Assembly: GCA_027311945.1 (NCBI GenBank)
Contig: DAICXZ010000009.1
Coordinates: 1-64,000, forward strand
Direction of reading: 5' to 3'
Source: Erythrobacter sp.
GTDB taxonomy: Bacteria; Pseudomonadota; Alphaproteobacteria; Sphingomonadales; Sphingomonadaceae
DNA: 64,000 nucleotides
Shown here: positions 34,843-45,169 of the stretch, piece by piece
Layout: the number at the start of each line of letters is the position of its first letter
Numbering within the stretch: position 1 is the first letter of the stretch
The notes under the pieces: model-generated
Told to the model about the DNA's origin: nothing
Databases searched by the model: none
The model's input: only the letters and a program-made list of their open reading frames with translations
Position numbers and translations under genes: made by a program

Positions 34843-35985
34843 ATGACCACTCACGAAACCATCACAGAAGCGCAAGAAACCGTGACCTACCGGAGCAGTT
34901 CGAAGCGCCGCAAGAAGCTGTTCATTGGCCTTGGTGCCGCCATCCTCGTTATTGGCGGTGGCGCCTACGCCTATCAGCATTTTGTCGCCTCGAACTATGT
35001 CGAGACGGACAATGCCTATGTCGGTGCAAACGTTGCGCAGATAACACCGCAAGTCGGTGCGCCGGTGGCAGAAGTGCTTGTCGACGAAGCGCAGCACGTC
35101 AAGGCAGGCGACGTTCTTGTCCGTCTTGATGACACTGATGCCAAGCTGGCTGTGGCGCAGGCCGAAGCGCAGCTCGCCCTCACCGAACGCAAGGTGCGCG
35201 GGCTGATGGCGACCGACAGCGGTCTGACTGCCCAGATCGCCTCGCGCAGGGCCGATCAGGCGCGCGCAGAAGCGCAGCTGGCAAGCGCTCAGGCCAATCT
35301 CGAGAAGGCCCGCGTCGACCTCCAGCGCCGCGAGGCGCTGGTCCAATCCGGATCGGTCTCTGCTGAAGAAGTAACCAGCGCGCGCAACGCCTTCGCGGCG
35401 GCCAATGCCGATGTAAAAGCGGCGCAAGCTGCCCGAGCCCAAGCCCTTGCCAATCGTGAAAGTGCGATCGGAGATCGCGATGCGAACAAGGTGATGATCG
35501 CCAATGCGGGAGTAGACAACAACCCTGAAGTGCTGTCGGCGCGCGCAGAGCTCGACCAGGCCCGCGTCAACCTCGCGCGAACCGTGCTGCGCGCACCGGT
35601 GGATGGCGTGATCTCGCAGCGGAAGGTTCAGGTTGGCCAGCTCGTCCAGCCCGGTCAGGCGCTGATGTCGGTGGTGCCTCTTCAGGCTGCCTATGTCGAC
35701 GCCAACTTCAAGGAGGTGCAACTGGCTGATGTCAGGCCCGGCCAGCACGTCAAGCTGACTTCCGACCTGTTCGGCGACAGCGTGGTCTATGACGGGAAGG
35801 TCGTCGGCTTCGCCGGCGGAACCGGATCGGCCTTCGCGCTCGTCCCGTCACAGAATGCGACCGGCAACTGGATCAAGGTGGTCCAACGCCTGCCCGTGCG
35901 CATCGCCCTCGATCCGAAGCAGTTGGCACAGCACCCGCTTCAGGTCGGCCTGTCGATGACGGCCGAAATCGAACTTTCGAACTGA
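34843..35985 (+). CDS. EmrA/HlyD-family periplasmic adaptor
   Basis: The protein is 380 residues. It has an N-terminal membrane helix (LFIGLGAAILVIGGGAYAYQHF), a lipoyl half-motif with the typical SNYVETDNAYVGANVAQITPQVGAPV, a long coiled-coil hairpin rich in Ala/Gln/Arg, the second lipoyl half (TVLRAPVDGVISQRKVQVGQLVQPGQ) and a beta-barrel (AAYVDANFKEVQLADVRPGQ). It links the DHA2 transporter encoded downstream to the OMF channel. An AAGGA-type site precedes the start. Confidence 0.95.
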   Translation: MTTHETITEAQETVTYRSSSKRRKKLFIGLGAAILVIGGGAYAYQHFVASNYVETDNAYVGANVAQITPQVGAPVAEVLVDEAQHVKAGDVLVRLDDTDAKLAVAQAEAQLALTERKVRGLMATDSGLTAQIASRRADQARAEAQLASAQANLEKARVDLQRREALVQSGSVSAEEVTSARNAFAAANADVKAAQAARAQALANRESAIGDRDANKVMIANAGVDNNPEVLSARAELDQARVNLARTVLRAPVDGVISQRKVQVGQLVQPGQALMSVVPLQAAYVDANFKEVQLADVRPGQHVKLTSDLFGDSVVYDGKVVGFAGGTGSAFALVPSQNATGNWIKVVQRLPVRIALDPKQLAQHPLQVGLSMTAEIELSN

Positions 35986-36004
35986 TCGGCTAGGAAATAC
36001 CGCC

Positions 36005-37549
36005 ATGGCCAGTGCCGCAGATAGCAGCCCCGACGATTTCCAGCCTCTGACCGGCGCAAAGCTGATCATGGCGGCGATAGCGATCGCAGCGGCGAACTTC
36101 CTCGTCGTGCTGGATACGACGATCGCCAACGTCTCAATCCCCCATATCTCGGGTTCGCTCGGCGTGTCATCGTCCGAGGGAACCTGGGTGATCACGTCTT
36201 ATGCAGTTGCAGAGGCGATCACCGTTCCGCTGACGGGCTGGCTTTCTGGCCGCTTCGGTGCGCAGCGCGTGTTCGTCGTCTGTTATCTGGCATTCGGTGC
36301 GCTTTCGTTGCTTTGCGGCCTCTCGGTCTCGCTGGGCATGTTGATCGGCATGCGCATTCTGCTGGGGCTGTTCGGAGGGCTGATCATGCCGCTCTCCCAG
36401 CTGCTCCTGCTGCGCATTTTCCCGCGCGAAAAGGCGACGCTGGCAACTATTATCTGGGCAATGACCACGCTCATCGCCCCGGTTGCCGGGCCGATCCTCG
36501 GCGGCGTTATCTGCGACAGCTGGAGCTGGCACTGGATCTTTCTGATCAACGTTCCACTCGCGATTGCCGGAGGCCTTTTGACGATGTTCTTCCTCAAGGG
36601 CAGACGTGATCCTGTGGAAAAGGTGCGGATCGACAAGGTCGGCCTGGGGCTTCTCATCGTGTGGGTCGCATCGCTGCAGATTGTGCTCGACGAAGGGCGA
36701 AATCACGACTGGTTCGCCTCTCCGATGGTGTTCTGGATGGCGGTGACCGCGGCGATCGGATTTGTTGCATTCCTGATCTGGGAACTGACCGAGGAAAATC
36801 CGATCATCGATCTGCGTGTGTTCCGGCACCGCGGATTCGCGGTGGCGGCATCGACTTACGCCGCCGGCTTCGCCGCATTCTCAGCCGTCATCGTGATCCT
36901 GCCGCTGTGGTTGCAACAGAACATGGGCTACACCGCGACTTGGGCAGGTATGGCGACGGGGATCATGGGCATTCTTGCGGTCGTGTCTTCACCCTTGGTG
37001 GGTAAGGCGACCGAGAAGTTCGACCCTCGGCTCGTGATCTCGATCGGCATTCTCGGGCTCAGCGCGGTCAACCTGTGGCGCACCACCTTTACGCCGGATG
37101 TCACGTTCCTGCAGATGGCCTGGCCCACATTGTTGACCGGCCCGTTCATGGTGATGTTCTTCGTGCCGATCACGGGCCTTGCGATCTCCACGGTCGAGCC
37201 GCATGAACAGGCGACTGCCTCTGGCATTTCCAACTTCATGCGCACCATGGCCGGTGCCTTCGCGACGTCGATTGTGCAAACGATCTGGTCCGACGCGACG
37301 CGTAGCAACCAGTCGGAAATCGTGGGCGCAATGACGAACGGAAGCGATGCCATCGACACGTTCGTCGCCACAGGTCAGTCCGCAGAGGGAGCGGCCGCCA
37401 GCCTGGCTCGGCTTGTCGAAAGCCAGAGTGTGATGCTGGCGACGCTCGACGTGTTCTGGATTGTAGCGGCCTGCTTCGGCTTTGCCGCCGCGCTGATCTG
37501 GCTAGCGCCTCGTCCGAAGGGACCGATCGACACCAGTGCCGGTCACTGA
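36005..37549 (+). CDS. DHA2-family (EmrB-type) multidrug:proton antiporter
   Basis: The protein is 514 residues and should have 14 transmembrane helices. DHA2 signatures are VVLDTTIANVSIPHISGSLG in helix 1, TSYAVAEAITVPLTGWLSGRFG, the motif-C region APVAGPILGGVICDSWSWHWIFLINVP, and a long hydrophobic C-terminal half. It completes a tripartite efflux operon controlled by the divergent TetR gene. The substrates are probably hydrophobic or phenolic compounds by family, but this is not readable here. Confidence 0.95.
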   Translation: MASAADSSPDDFQPLTGAKLIMAAIAIAAANFLVVLDTTIANVSIPHISGSLGVSSSEGTWVITSYAVAEAITVPLTGWLSGRFGAQRVFVVCYLAFGALSLLCGLSVSLGMLIGMRILLGLFGGLIMPLSQLLLLRIFPREKATLATIIWAMTTLIAPVAGPILGGVICDSWSWHWIFLINVPLAIAGGLLTMFFLKGRRDPVEKVRIDKVGLGLLIVWVASLQIVLDEGRNHDWFASPMVFWMAVTAAIGFVAFLIWELTEENPIIDLRVFRHRGFAVAASTYAAGFAAFSAVIVILPLWLQQNMGYTATWAGMATGIMGILAVVSSPLVGKATEKFDPRLVISIGILGLSAVNLWRTTFTPDVTFLQMAWPTLLTGPFMVMFFVPITGLAISTVEPHEQATASGISNFMRTMAGAFATSIVQTIWSDATRSNQSEIVGAMTNGSDAIDTFVATGQSAEGAAASLARLVESQSVMLATLDVFWIVAACFGFAAALIWLAPRPKGPIDTSAGH

Positions 37550-37687
37550 TCGACTCCGCTTGGCGGGGCGGCGGCTCACCTGGCTGGGGGCGCCTGAACA
37601 CGTTGCGAAGCCAAGCAAATAGACGGTTCCGTTTGCAGCAGCGCTCCTGTAGGCCCGGCACAAACTGTGAGAGGAGAAGCGGGGACG

Positions 37688-38416
37688 ATGTCGATCCTGA
37701 AAGGCCGCGTGGCGGTCGTTACCGGCGCGAGTTCGGGTATTGGTGAAGCTTGCGCAATCGAATTCGTAAACCGCGGTGCCAAGGTGGTGCTGGCGGCGCG
37801 CCGGATCGAACGGCTCGAAGGGCTGGTTGCCAAGATCGAGGCGATGGGCGGCGAGGCGCTCGCCGTGGCTACCGATGTTACCGACGAGGAAGCCGTCGCC
37901 AACCTCTTCGCGCAGGCGGTGGAGAAGTTCGGCGCCGTCGATGTGCTGATCAATAACGCCGGAATTGCCGAAAACACCCCCGTGCAAGAGACCAGTCTCG
38001 AGCAGTGGATGCAGGTCATCAACACCAATCTGACCAGCGCCTTCCTCTGCGCCAAGCACGCCTGGCCGATCTTCCTCAAGGGCGGGCACGGGCGCATCGT
38101 CAACGTCGGATCGATTTCGGCCAAGGTGCCGCGTTCGCAGTGCCCCTCCTACACCGCCAGCAAGTTCGGCCTTGCCGGCCTCACCCATGCGCTGGCGGTA
38201 GATGGGCGCGACAGCAACATCGCGGTATCGATCTTCCATCCCGGCATTGTTGCCACCGAGATCATGCCCGGTTCGGTCAAGCTACCGGATAACTTCGCCG
38301 CCACGCCCGAGGAGGCGGCGGGCATCATCGTGCATATGTGCGACATGCCCGATCACCTCAATTTCTATGAGGCGCTGATGGTGCAGAACAAGCTGCCCTT
38401 CCTCGGACGCGGATAA
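37688..38416 (+). CDS. Short-chain dehydrogenase/reductase (classical SDR)
   Basis: From the ATG at 37688 the protein is 242 residues. The nucleotide-binding motif TGASSGIG is at about residues 13-20, NNAG near 90, the catalytic Ser in VNVGSIS near 138 and YTASK (Tyr and Lys) near 152-156. No signal peptide or membrane helix is visible, so it is a cytosolic NAD(P)-dependent oxidoreductase. It is followed after eight bases by an FMN-dependent hydroxy-acid oxidase gene, so the two may act on the same alcohol/hydroxy-acid pathway. The substrate is unknown. Confidence 0.9.
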   Translation: MSILKGRVAVVTGASSGIGEACAIEFVNRGAKVVLAARRIERLEGLVAKIEAMGGEALAVATDVTDEEAVANLFAQAVEKFGAVDVLINNAGIAENTPVQETSLEQWMQVINTNLTSAFLCAKHAWPIFLKGGHGRIVNVGSISAKVPRSQCPSYTASKFGLAGLTHALAVDGRDSNIAVSIFHPGIVATEIMPGSVKLPDNFAATPEEAAGIIVHMCDMPDHLNFYEALMVQNKLPFLGRG

Positions 38417-38424
38417 GCGCTCCG

Positions 38425-39606
38425 ATGTCGGCGGATCTTGCCTGCTGGAACATTGCCGATCTGCGCCACAAGGCCAAGGCGCGCCTTCCGCGCGGCGTTT
38501 GGGAATATCTCGAACGCGGGGTGGAGGACGAGACCGGCATGGACCGCAACCGCGCCGCGCTCGATGCGCTGACCTTCGTTCCGCGGGTGGCGCGCAATGT
38601 CGAACGGATTGACCTATCGGCCGACCTACTGGGCCAGCCGAGCACCCTTCCCTTCGCCATCGGGCCGACCGGAGCGGCGGGAATGATCCACTACAACGGC
38701 GACATTGCGCTGGCACGCGCGGCGCGCGAGGCGGGCATTCCGTTCACCATTTCCAGCGCCAGCACGCTCGATCTCGAGAAGATCGTGGCCGAAGCGGGGC
38801 GCGTGTGGTTCCAGCTTTACCTCTGGGAAAGCCGCGAGCTGTCGTTCGACGTGGTGCGCCGCGCGCAGGATGCCGGGTGCGATACGCTGTTCGTCACACT
38901 CGACCTGCCGGTGCCGCCCAACCGGGAATACCTGATGCGCAACGGCTTCGGCATTCCCTTCAAGCCCAACTCGCAGAACGTCGTCGACGTGCTCACCCAC
39001 CCGCGCTGGTTACTCGGGGTGATCGGGCAATATGTGCTGCGTGAGGGCAAGCTGCCGCAACAGGCGAACCTGCCCCCGCACCTGCGCCATTCGATTGGGA
39101 AGGGTGGCAAGCCCGGCGCGCAGTTCAAGCAGGATAACCTCGATTGGGACGGGATCGCCGAGCTGCGGGCAATGTGGCGCGGCAAGATGGTGCTGAAGGG
39201 CGTGCTGCACCCGGAAGATGCGGTGCTGGCGGCGAGCTACGGGGTGGACGCCGTGATCGTCTCGAACCATGGCGCGCGGGCGCTCGATCATTCGGTTGCC
39301 GCCATCGAGGCGCTGCCCGCCGTGATCTCGGCGGCAGGCGATAGGCTCGATGTGTGGTATGATAGCGGGGTCCGGCGCGGGAGCGACGTCGTCAAGGCGA
39401 TGGCTCTGGGCGCGAAGGGGGTATTACTGGGCAGGGCTACGCTCTATGGCCTTGCCGCTGGCGGCGAAGCCGGGGTGGCGCGAGCGATCGATCTGCTCGC
39501 ACAGGAATTGCGGCGGACCATGGCCTATCTCGGCATCACCAGCGTGGCGGAACTGGGTCGCTCGGTATTCGGGCCTGCCGGATCATCGCCGGGCTTTGGC
39601 ACTTGA
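38425..39606 (+). CDS. FMN-dependent alpha-hydroxy-acid oxidase/dehydrogenase
   Basis: The protein is 393 residues with the family fold of lactate and mandelate dehydrogenases. Visible motifs are LPFAIGPTGAAGMIHYNGDIALARAA (FMN site), WFQLYLWESRE, FVTLDLPVPPNREYLMRNG, MVLKGVLHPEDA (FMN lysine), VSNHGARALDHS (catalytic His and Arg) and VWYDSGVRRGSDVVKA (phosphate binding). It oxidises an L-2-hydroxy acid to a keto acid. The usual SNHGGRQLD is SNHGARALD here. The stop overlaps the first palindrome of the riboflavin operon leader, so FMN supply and use are adjacent. Confidence 0.92.
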   Translation: MSADLACWNIADLRHKAKARLPRGVWEYLERGVEDETGMDRNRAALDALTFVPRVARNVERIDLSADLLGQPSTLPFAIGPTGAAGMIHYNGDIALARAAREAGIPFTISSASTLDLEKIVAEAGRVWFQLYLWESRELSFDVVRRAQDAGCDTLFVTLDLPVPPNREYLMRNGFGIPFKPNSQNVVDVLTHPRWLLGVIGQYVLREGKLPQQANLPPHLRHSIGKGGKPGAQFKQDNLDWDGIAELRAMWRGKMVLKGVLHPEDAVLAASYGVDAVIVSNHGARALDHSVAAIEALPAVISAAGDRLDVWYDSGVRRGSDVVKAMALGAKGVLLGRATLYGLAAGGEAGVARAIDLLAQELRRTMAYLGITSVAELGRSVFGPAGSSPGFGT

Positions 39607-39652
39607 TCACATTGAGTGTGACGCCTAGATGTTCATCACATTTCAATGTGAT
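39607..39652. promoter_or_regulatory. Two palindromes in the riboflavin-operon leader
   Basis: TCACATTGAGTGTGA (39607-39621) has arms TCACA/TGTGA. ATCACATTTCAATGTGAT (39635-39652) has perfect eight-base arms around a two-base centre and ends 13 bases before the ribB-fusion start codon. The same palindrome family recurs at 42415-42432. They look like operators for a dimeric HTH protein. The HTH domain fused to RibB is an obvious candidate. No FMN-riboswitch-like fold was recognised here. Confidence 0.6.
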
Positions 39653-39665
39653 TTGAGAAAATTCT

Positions 39666-40955
39666 ATGTCTGATCAGGTTCTCGCCAAGGTTCTCGCCCT
39701 CATTGGAGAAGGCAAGATGACGCGCGCCGGGCTCGCCCGTGCCGCTGGCCTTCATGCCAATACGCTGCGCGACTGCACAGAGCCGGGGTGGAACCCTACC
39801 GCCGAGACGCTTGGCAAGCTTGCCCGTTTCCTTTCCGAGAACGACGATAGCCCGGTACTGGTCGGGATCGAGGAGCTGATCGAGGAAGCGCGCAACGGGC
39901 GCATGTTCATTCTCGTAGATGACGAGGACCGCGAGAACGAGGGCGACCTCATTATCCCGGCCCAGATGGCAACGCCCGATGCGATCAACTTCATGGCCAC
40001 GCACGGTCGCGGGCTGATTTGCCTTGCTCTGTCCGAGCCCCGTGTGAAGTCGCTCGGGCTCGAGCTGATGAGCCGGAAGAACCGCACCCGCCACGAAACG
40101 GCCTTCACCGTCGCCATTGAGGCACGCGAGGGCGTCACCACCGGGATCAGCGCCGCCGACCGCGCCCGCACGATCTCGGTCGCTATCGACGCTTCGAAAG
40201 GCCCGGACGATATCGTCACCCCCGGCCATGTGTTCCCGCTGGTGGCGCGCGAGGGCGGTGTGCTGGTCCGCGCCGGGCATACCGAGGCGGCGGTCGACAT
40301 TTCGCGGCTCGCGGGTCTCAACCCCAGCGGCGTGATCTGCGAGATCATGAACGAGGACGGGACCATGGCCCGCTTCGACCAGCTGCTCGCCTTCGCCCGC
40401 AAGCACCGGATGAAGATTGGCACGATCCGTGACCTCATCGCCTATCGGCGCCAGAACGATCACCTCGTGGAAAAGCGTAGCGAGGCGCGCTTCTCCAGTA
40501 ACTGGGGTGACGACTGGCGTGCCGTCAGCTTCTGGAACAAGGCCACGAAGAACGAGACGCTGGCGCTGGTCAAAGGCCATATCGATCCCGCCCGGCCGAC
40601 ACTGGTGCGGATGCATGCCCTCTCGCTGTTCGACGACGTCTTTTCGCGTGACACCGAGCGCGCGGGCCTGCTCGAAGGCGCGATGCGCGCCATCGCCAGG
40701 GAAGGCGCGGGCGTTGTGGTGCTGATCAACCGCCCCTCCCCCGAATTCGCTTCGCGCGCGATCCGTTCGCTGGAGGCTCGCCCGCGTGAGACCGACGAGG
40801 AACAGCGTGACTATGGCGTCGGCGCGCAGATCCTCACCGAGCTTGGCGTGCGCGACATGATCCTGCTTACCAACACTTCACACTCGCTGGTCGGCCTTGA
40901 TGGCTATGGCCTGTCGATCGTCGGGGAACGCCCGATTGCCTGCGGAGAAGAATGA
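39666..40955 (+). CDS. ribB: HTH-RibB-(degenerate GTP cyclohydrolase II) fusion
   Basis: The protein is 429 residues. Residues 1-60 form a small helix-turn-helix domain ([28 protein letters not shown]...[11 protein letters not shown]). Residues about 66-265 are 3,4-dihydroxy-2-butanone-4-phosphate synthase with [40 protein letters not shown] and [25 protein letters not shown]. Residues about 285-425 resemble GTP cyclohydrolase II but lack the three zinc-binding cysteines, so that half should be inactive, as in RibBX-type proteins. It starts riboflavin synthesis from ribulose-5-phosphate and overlaps ribH by four bases. Confidence 0.92.
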   Translation: MSDQVLAKVLALIGEGKMTRAGLARAAGLHANTLRDCTEPGWNPTAETLGKLARFLSENDDSPVLVGIEELIEEARNGRMFILVDDEDRENEGDLIIPAQMATPDAINFMATHGRGLICLALSEPRVKSLGLELMSRKNRTRHETAFTVAIEAREGVTTGISAADRARTISVAIDASKGPDDIVTPGHVFPLVAREGGVLVRAGHTEAAVDISRLAGLNPSGVICEIMNEDGTMARFDQLLAFARKHRMKIGTIRDLIAYRRQNDHLVEKRSEARFSSNWGDDWRAVSFWNKATKNETLALVKGHIDPARPTLVRMHALSLFDDVFSRDTERAGLLEGAMRAIAREGAGVVVLINRPSPEFASRAIRSLEARPRETDEEQRDYGVGAQILTELGVRDMILLTNTSHSLVGLDGYGLSIVGERPIACGEE

Positions 40956-41377
40956 CCATGGCCCGTTTTCTTATCGTCGAAGCCCGTTTTTATGAGCACC
41001 TCAACGACCTGCTGATCGCCGGTGCCCGTGCGGCGCTGGAAGAGGCGGGGCACAGCGTCGATGTGCTCACCGTTCCCGGCGCGCTCGAAGTGCCGGGTGC
41101 GATCGCTCTCGCCGCGGAGAGCGGGCGCTATGATGGTTTTGTCGCCATTGGCGTGGTGATCCGGGGCGAGACCTATCACTTCGAGATCGTTGCTGGTGAA
41201 AGTGCACGCGCGATCATGGCGCTGACCATGGATGCGGTGGCCATCGGCAACGGCATCCTCACGGTCGAAAACGAGGAGCAGGCACTTGTGCGCGCCGATC
41301 CGGCGCAGAAGAACAAGGGCGGCGAGGCAGCGCAAGCGGCCATGGGGATGCTCGAATTGCAGGAGCAGTTCCGTTGA
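40952..41377 (+). CDS. ribH: 6,7-dimethyl-8-ribityllumazine synthase
   Basis: The protein is 141 residues (139 if the second ATG at 40958 is used). Lumazine synthase features are [61 protein letters not shown] with the catalytic His in TYHFE, and [19 protein letters not shown]. It condenses the RibB product with the pyrimidine precursor to give lumazine. The start overlaps the ribB fusion (ATGA) and the stop overlaps the next gene (TTGA), so the three genes are translationally coupled. Confidence 0.95.
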   Translation: MTMARFLIVEARFYEHLNDLLIAGARAALEEAGHSVDVLTVPGALEVPGAIALAAESGRYDGFVAIGVVIRGETYHFEIVAGESARAIMALTMDAVAIGNGILTVENEEQALVRADPAQKNKGGEAAQAAMGMLELQEQFR

Positions 41378-42300
41378 GCGACCATCCCTCTTTTGGCGGT
41401 CTGCCCATCGTTCTGGGCGGCAACGTGTTCGGCTTCACCGCTGACGAGGACACCAGCTTTGCCGTGCTTGACCGGTTCTATGAGGCCGGTGGCCGGATGG
41501 TCGATACGGCGCAAGGCTACTCGGACTGGGTTCCCGGCCATGTTGGCGGCGAGAGCGAGGCGGTGATCGGCAAATGGCTGACTTCGCGTGGCCTGCGCTC
41601 CGAAATGCTGATAGCCACCAAGACAGGGATGCATGGCAAGCCCGGCGACCTTGCTCCTGCCAAGGTTCGCGCCGAGTTGGAGAAGAGCCTCGAACGGCTG
41701 CAAACCGACTATGTCGATCTTTACTACGCGCACCGCGATGAGGAGCTGACTCCGCAGGACGAAGTCGCTGCCGGGTTTGGTGCGTTGGTGGCCGCGGGCA
41801 AGGTGCGCGAACTGGGTGCATCGAACTATTCTGCCGCACGCCTACGTTCGCTTAAACAGGCCGCAGAGGCTGCCGGCAGTGCGCGCTTCACGGTGCTGCA
41901 GAACGAATACAATCTGGTTGTTCGCAGCGGTTTCGACGCTGACCTTCAGGCCTATTGTGAAGAAGCCGGGATCGCGCATTTCCCATGGTTCGGTCTGGCG
42001 GCGGGCTTCCTCACCGGCAAGTACCGCACCCGAGAGGATCTCGAAAAGCACAACCGCGGCGGCAGTATCGAACGGTTTTTCGACGAGGGACTCAAGGTAC
42101 TTCCCGTACTCGACGAGGTAGCAGCCGAAACCGGGGACAGGCCTGGCGCGGTGGCGCTCGCATGGCTTGCGGCCCAGCCCGGCATCACAGCGCCCATCGC
42201 CAGCGCGAGCAAGCCCGAACAGCTCGACCTGCACTTCGAAGCGGTCAACCTGACCCTGAGCGAAGAACAGATCGCAAGGCTGACCGCGACAGCCGCCTGA
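41374..42300 (+). CDS. Aldo/keto reductase
   Basis: The protein is 308 residues starting at a TTG that overlaps the ribH stop (TTGA). No in-frame ATG with a better position is present. AKR motifs are [11 protein letters not shown] (catalytic Asp and Tyr region), [11 protein letters not shown] (Lys), [11 protein letters not shown] (His), and the C-terminal [26 protein letters not shown] cofactor loop. It is an NADPH-dependent reductase of aldehydes or ketones in the cytosol. Its place in a riboflavin operon is probably for co-expression, and no direct role in the pathway is known to me. Confidence 0.9.
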   Translation: MSDHPSFGGLPIVLGGNVFGFTADEDTSFAVLDRFYEAGGRMVDTAQGYSDWVPGHVGGESEAVIGKWLTSRGLRSEMLIATKTGMHGKPGDLAPAKVRAELEKSLERLQTDYVDLYYAHRDEELTPQDEVAAGFGALVAAGKVRELGASNYSAARLRSLKQAAEAAGSARFTVLQNEYNLVVRSGFDADLQAYCEEAGIAHFPWFGLAAGFLTGKYRTREDLEKHNRGGSIERFFDEGLKVLPVLDEVAAETGDRPGAVALAWLAAQPGITAPIASASKPEQLDLHFEAVNLTLSEEQIARLTATAA

Positions 42301-42504
42301 GGGCGCTCAGCGGTGCGCAGAACGGGGGTAGAACTGGTTCAACCGCGGCTGCCAGCGTGCACCGGCACGATGGGCGCAGGCGTAGCGATAGACGTTGGAA
42401 AATCTCCAACAAACATCACATCGTGATGTGATTGCACCGAGCCGAGAGGCCGCCGACGAGCAATCGGCCGGGAACCACTTCCCCGCTTCCGCGCTCTGCC
42501 TTGC
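42301..42504. other. Intergenic region with a riboflavin-operon-type palindrome
   Basis: No gene is seen in these 204 bases. They hold the palindrome at 42415-42432 described separately. The region before it may contain the terminator of the riboflavin operon, but I see no clear stem with a T-run. Confidence 0.4.
42415..42432. promoter_or_regulatory. ATCACATC-N2-GATGTGAT palindrome
   Basis: Eight-base perfect arms around a two-base centre, in the same class as the sequence at 39635-39652 (ATCACATT-N2-AATGTGAT). It lies 72 bases before the small membrane protein gene at 42505 and may place that gene under the same regulator. Confidence 0.6.
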
Positions 42505-42828
42505 ATGAACGGACCACTGGAATGGATTGCCGCCATCGGTACGATGATGGCCGCCGGACTGATCGCCGCCGATCTGGGGCGGCGGGCGACTGGCTATGGC
42601 TTCGTCCTGTTCTGCGCGGTCTCGGTCACCTGGATTGTCTCCGGCCTCACCACCGATGCCATGCCGATTGCGGCGATGAACGCCGTGCTGCTGCTGATCA
42701 ACGCCTTTGGTGTATGGCAGTACCTGCTCAGTGCCAAGAACCGCAAGGTCATGGAGCGGCTTGAGCCCGTTCAGGCGGAAATCGAGGATGAAGTGGAGCA
42801 GGAGCTGGAAAGGGGTTCACAGGCGTGA
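42505..42828 (+). CDS. Small membrane protein of unknown function
   Basis: The protein is 107 residues with three hydrophobic segments (IAAIGTMMAAGLIAADL, YGFVLFCAVSVTWIVSGL, AAMNAVLLLINAFGVWQYLL) and a charged, glutamate-rich C-terminal tail. I do not recognise a family. The preceding palindrome suggests shared regulation with the riboflavin operon, so a role in riboflavin or flavin handling is possible but not supported by domain evidence. It is convergent with the ynfA gene. Confidence 0.65.
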   Translation: MNGPLEWIAAIGTMMAAGLIAADLGRRATGYGFVLFCAVSVTWIVSGLTTDAMPIAAMNAVLLLINAFGVWQYLLSAKNRKVMERLEPVQAEIEDEVEQELERGSQA

Positions 42829-42835
42829 TCCCCTT

Positions 42836-43159
42836 TCACACGGGGCGCGGGCCGAACAGGATGATTGCAGCGCCAGCCAGGCATACCGCCGCGCCGAGCG
42901 CATCCCACAGATCCGGCCTCGCGCCTTCGACGATCCACAGCCAGAGGATCGCCGACAGGATATAGACGCCTCCGTAAGCGGCGTAAGTGCGCCCGGCATG
43001 GTCCGCCTCGACAAGGGTCAGCAAATAGGCGAACAGGGCGAGTGCTGCCATGCCGGGCAGCAGCCACCACACCGACTTGCCGAGCCGTAGCCAGGCCCAG
43101 AAGGTGAAGCATCCGGCGATCTCGGCGAGTGCCGCCGCGAAGTAGGCTAGAGCCGTCAT
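42836..43159 (-). CDS. YnfA/UPF0060 family membrane protein
   Basis: The protein is 107 residues with four helices and family features: [66 protein letters not shown]. Length and pattern are typical. Some members have been proposed as small multidrug-type exporters, but function is not settled. Confidence 0.92.
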   Translation of the reverse strand: MTALAYFAAALAEIAGCFTFWAWLRLGKSVWWLLPGMAALALFAYLLTLVEADHAGRTYAAYGGVYILSAILWLWIVEGARPDLWDALGAAVCLAGAAIILFGPRPV

Positions 43160-43204
43160 GCGCTACTTGTCGCAGCCATAACAGCTCCTCGCAACGGGCG
43201 AAGC

Positions 43205-44536
<1,332 letters not shown>

Positions 44537-44545
44537 CTATGCCGC

Positions 44546-44570
44546 GGAACATTCAAGGGCAAGACGCGTT
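44546..44570 (+). promoter_or_regulatory. EcfG-type (general stress) promoter
   Basis: GGAAC (44546-44550), a 16-base spacer, and CGTT (44567-44570) match the GGAAC-N16/17-CGTT consensus of the alphaproteobacterial EcfG sigma factor. It lies about 100 bases before the first gene of the membrane-anchor/holin-like cluster. General-stress control is expected by analogy with E. coli yqjD, which is RpoS-dependent. Confidence 0.6.
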
Positions 44571-44671
44571 GGAGTCTTGAAAGTGGGTGTATTAGCATCA
44601 TAATACCCCTGAACAAGAATTCGTGCGTACCGGAAGTCATGTCCGGGGCACTTCGCAAGAAAGGGAATATC

Positions 44672-45166
44672 ATGGCTCCTACCCAGAAGACCCAAGCTCC
44701 CAAGCCTGCCACCGCCACTGCTGTTACTGCGCCTGAGCCGACCTCGACCGCTGGAACCGAAGAGGCGAAGTCGCGCTTCAACGCCGCTATCGGTGAGGCC
44801 AAGGCTGGTGCGGCCGCACTGAAGAGCGAAGCCAGCTCCCGTGGCCACGACATGGCCGACGATGCGATGGCCCGCGCAGGCGATCTTGCCGTTGAAGGCA
44901 AGGCCAAGGCCAGCGATGCCCTCGTCAGCCTATCGAAGCTGGTCGAAGAAAATGCCGCGATGATCGACGAGAAGTTTGGCGCGAAATATGGCGACTATGC
45001 CCGCCGCGCCTCTGGCTACCTGACGGACTCGGCCAAGACGCTGAACGAAAAGAGCTATGAGGAACTGGGCGAGGATGCGCGCGAAGCCATCCGCAAGAGC
45101 CCGGCGACCGCTGTCGGCGTTGCGGCCCTCGCCGGCTTTCTGGTTTCGCGCTTGTTCCGTCGTTAA
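44672..45166 (+). CDS. YqjD/ElaB-like membrane-anchored protein
   Basis: From the ATG at 44672 (AAAGGGA ribosome-binding site) the protein is 164 residues. A disordered Pro/Thr/Ala start is followed by alanine- and lysine-rich amphipathic helices, and the C-terminus ends in SPATAVGVAALAGFLVSRLFRR, one membrane helix with arginines. This plan (helical body plus C-terminal membrane anchor, KSPATAVGVA) matches YqjD/ElaB proteins that bind ribosomes to the membrane in stationary phase. It heads a four-gene cluster. Confidence 0.8.
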   Translation: MAPTQKTQAPKPATATAVTAPEPTSTAGTEEAKSRFNAAIGEAKAGAAALKSEASSRGHDMADDAMARAGDLAVEGKAKASDALVSLSKLVEENAAMIDEKFGAKYGDYARRASGYLTDSAKTLNEKSYEELGEDAREAIRKSPATAVGVAALAGFLVSRLFRR

Positions 45167-45169
45167 CGC

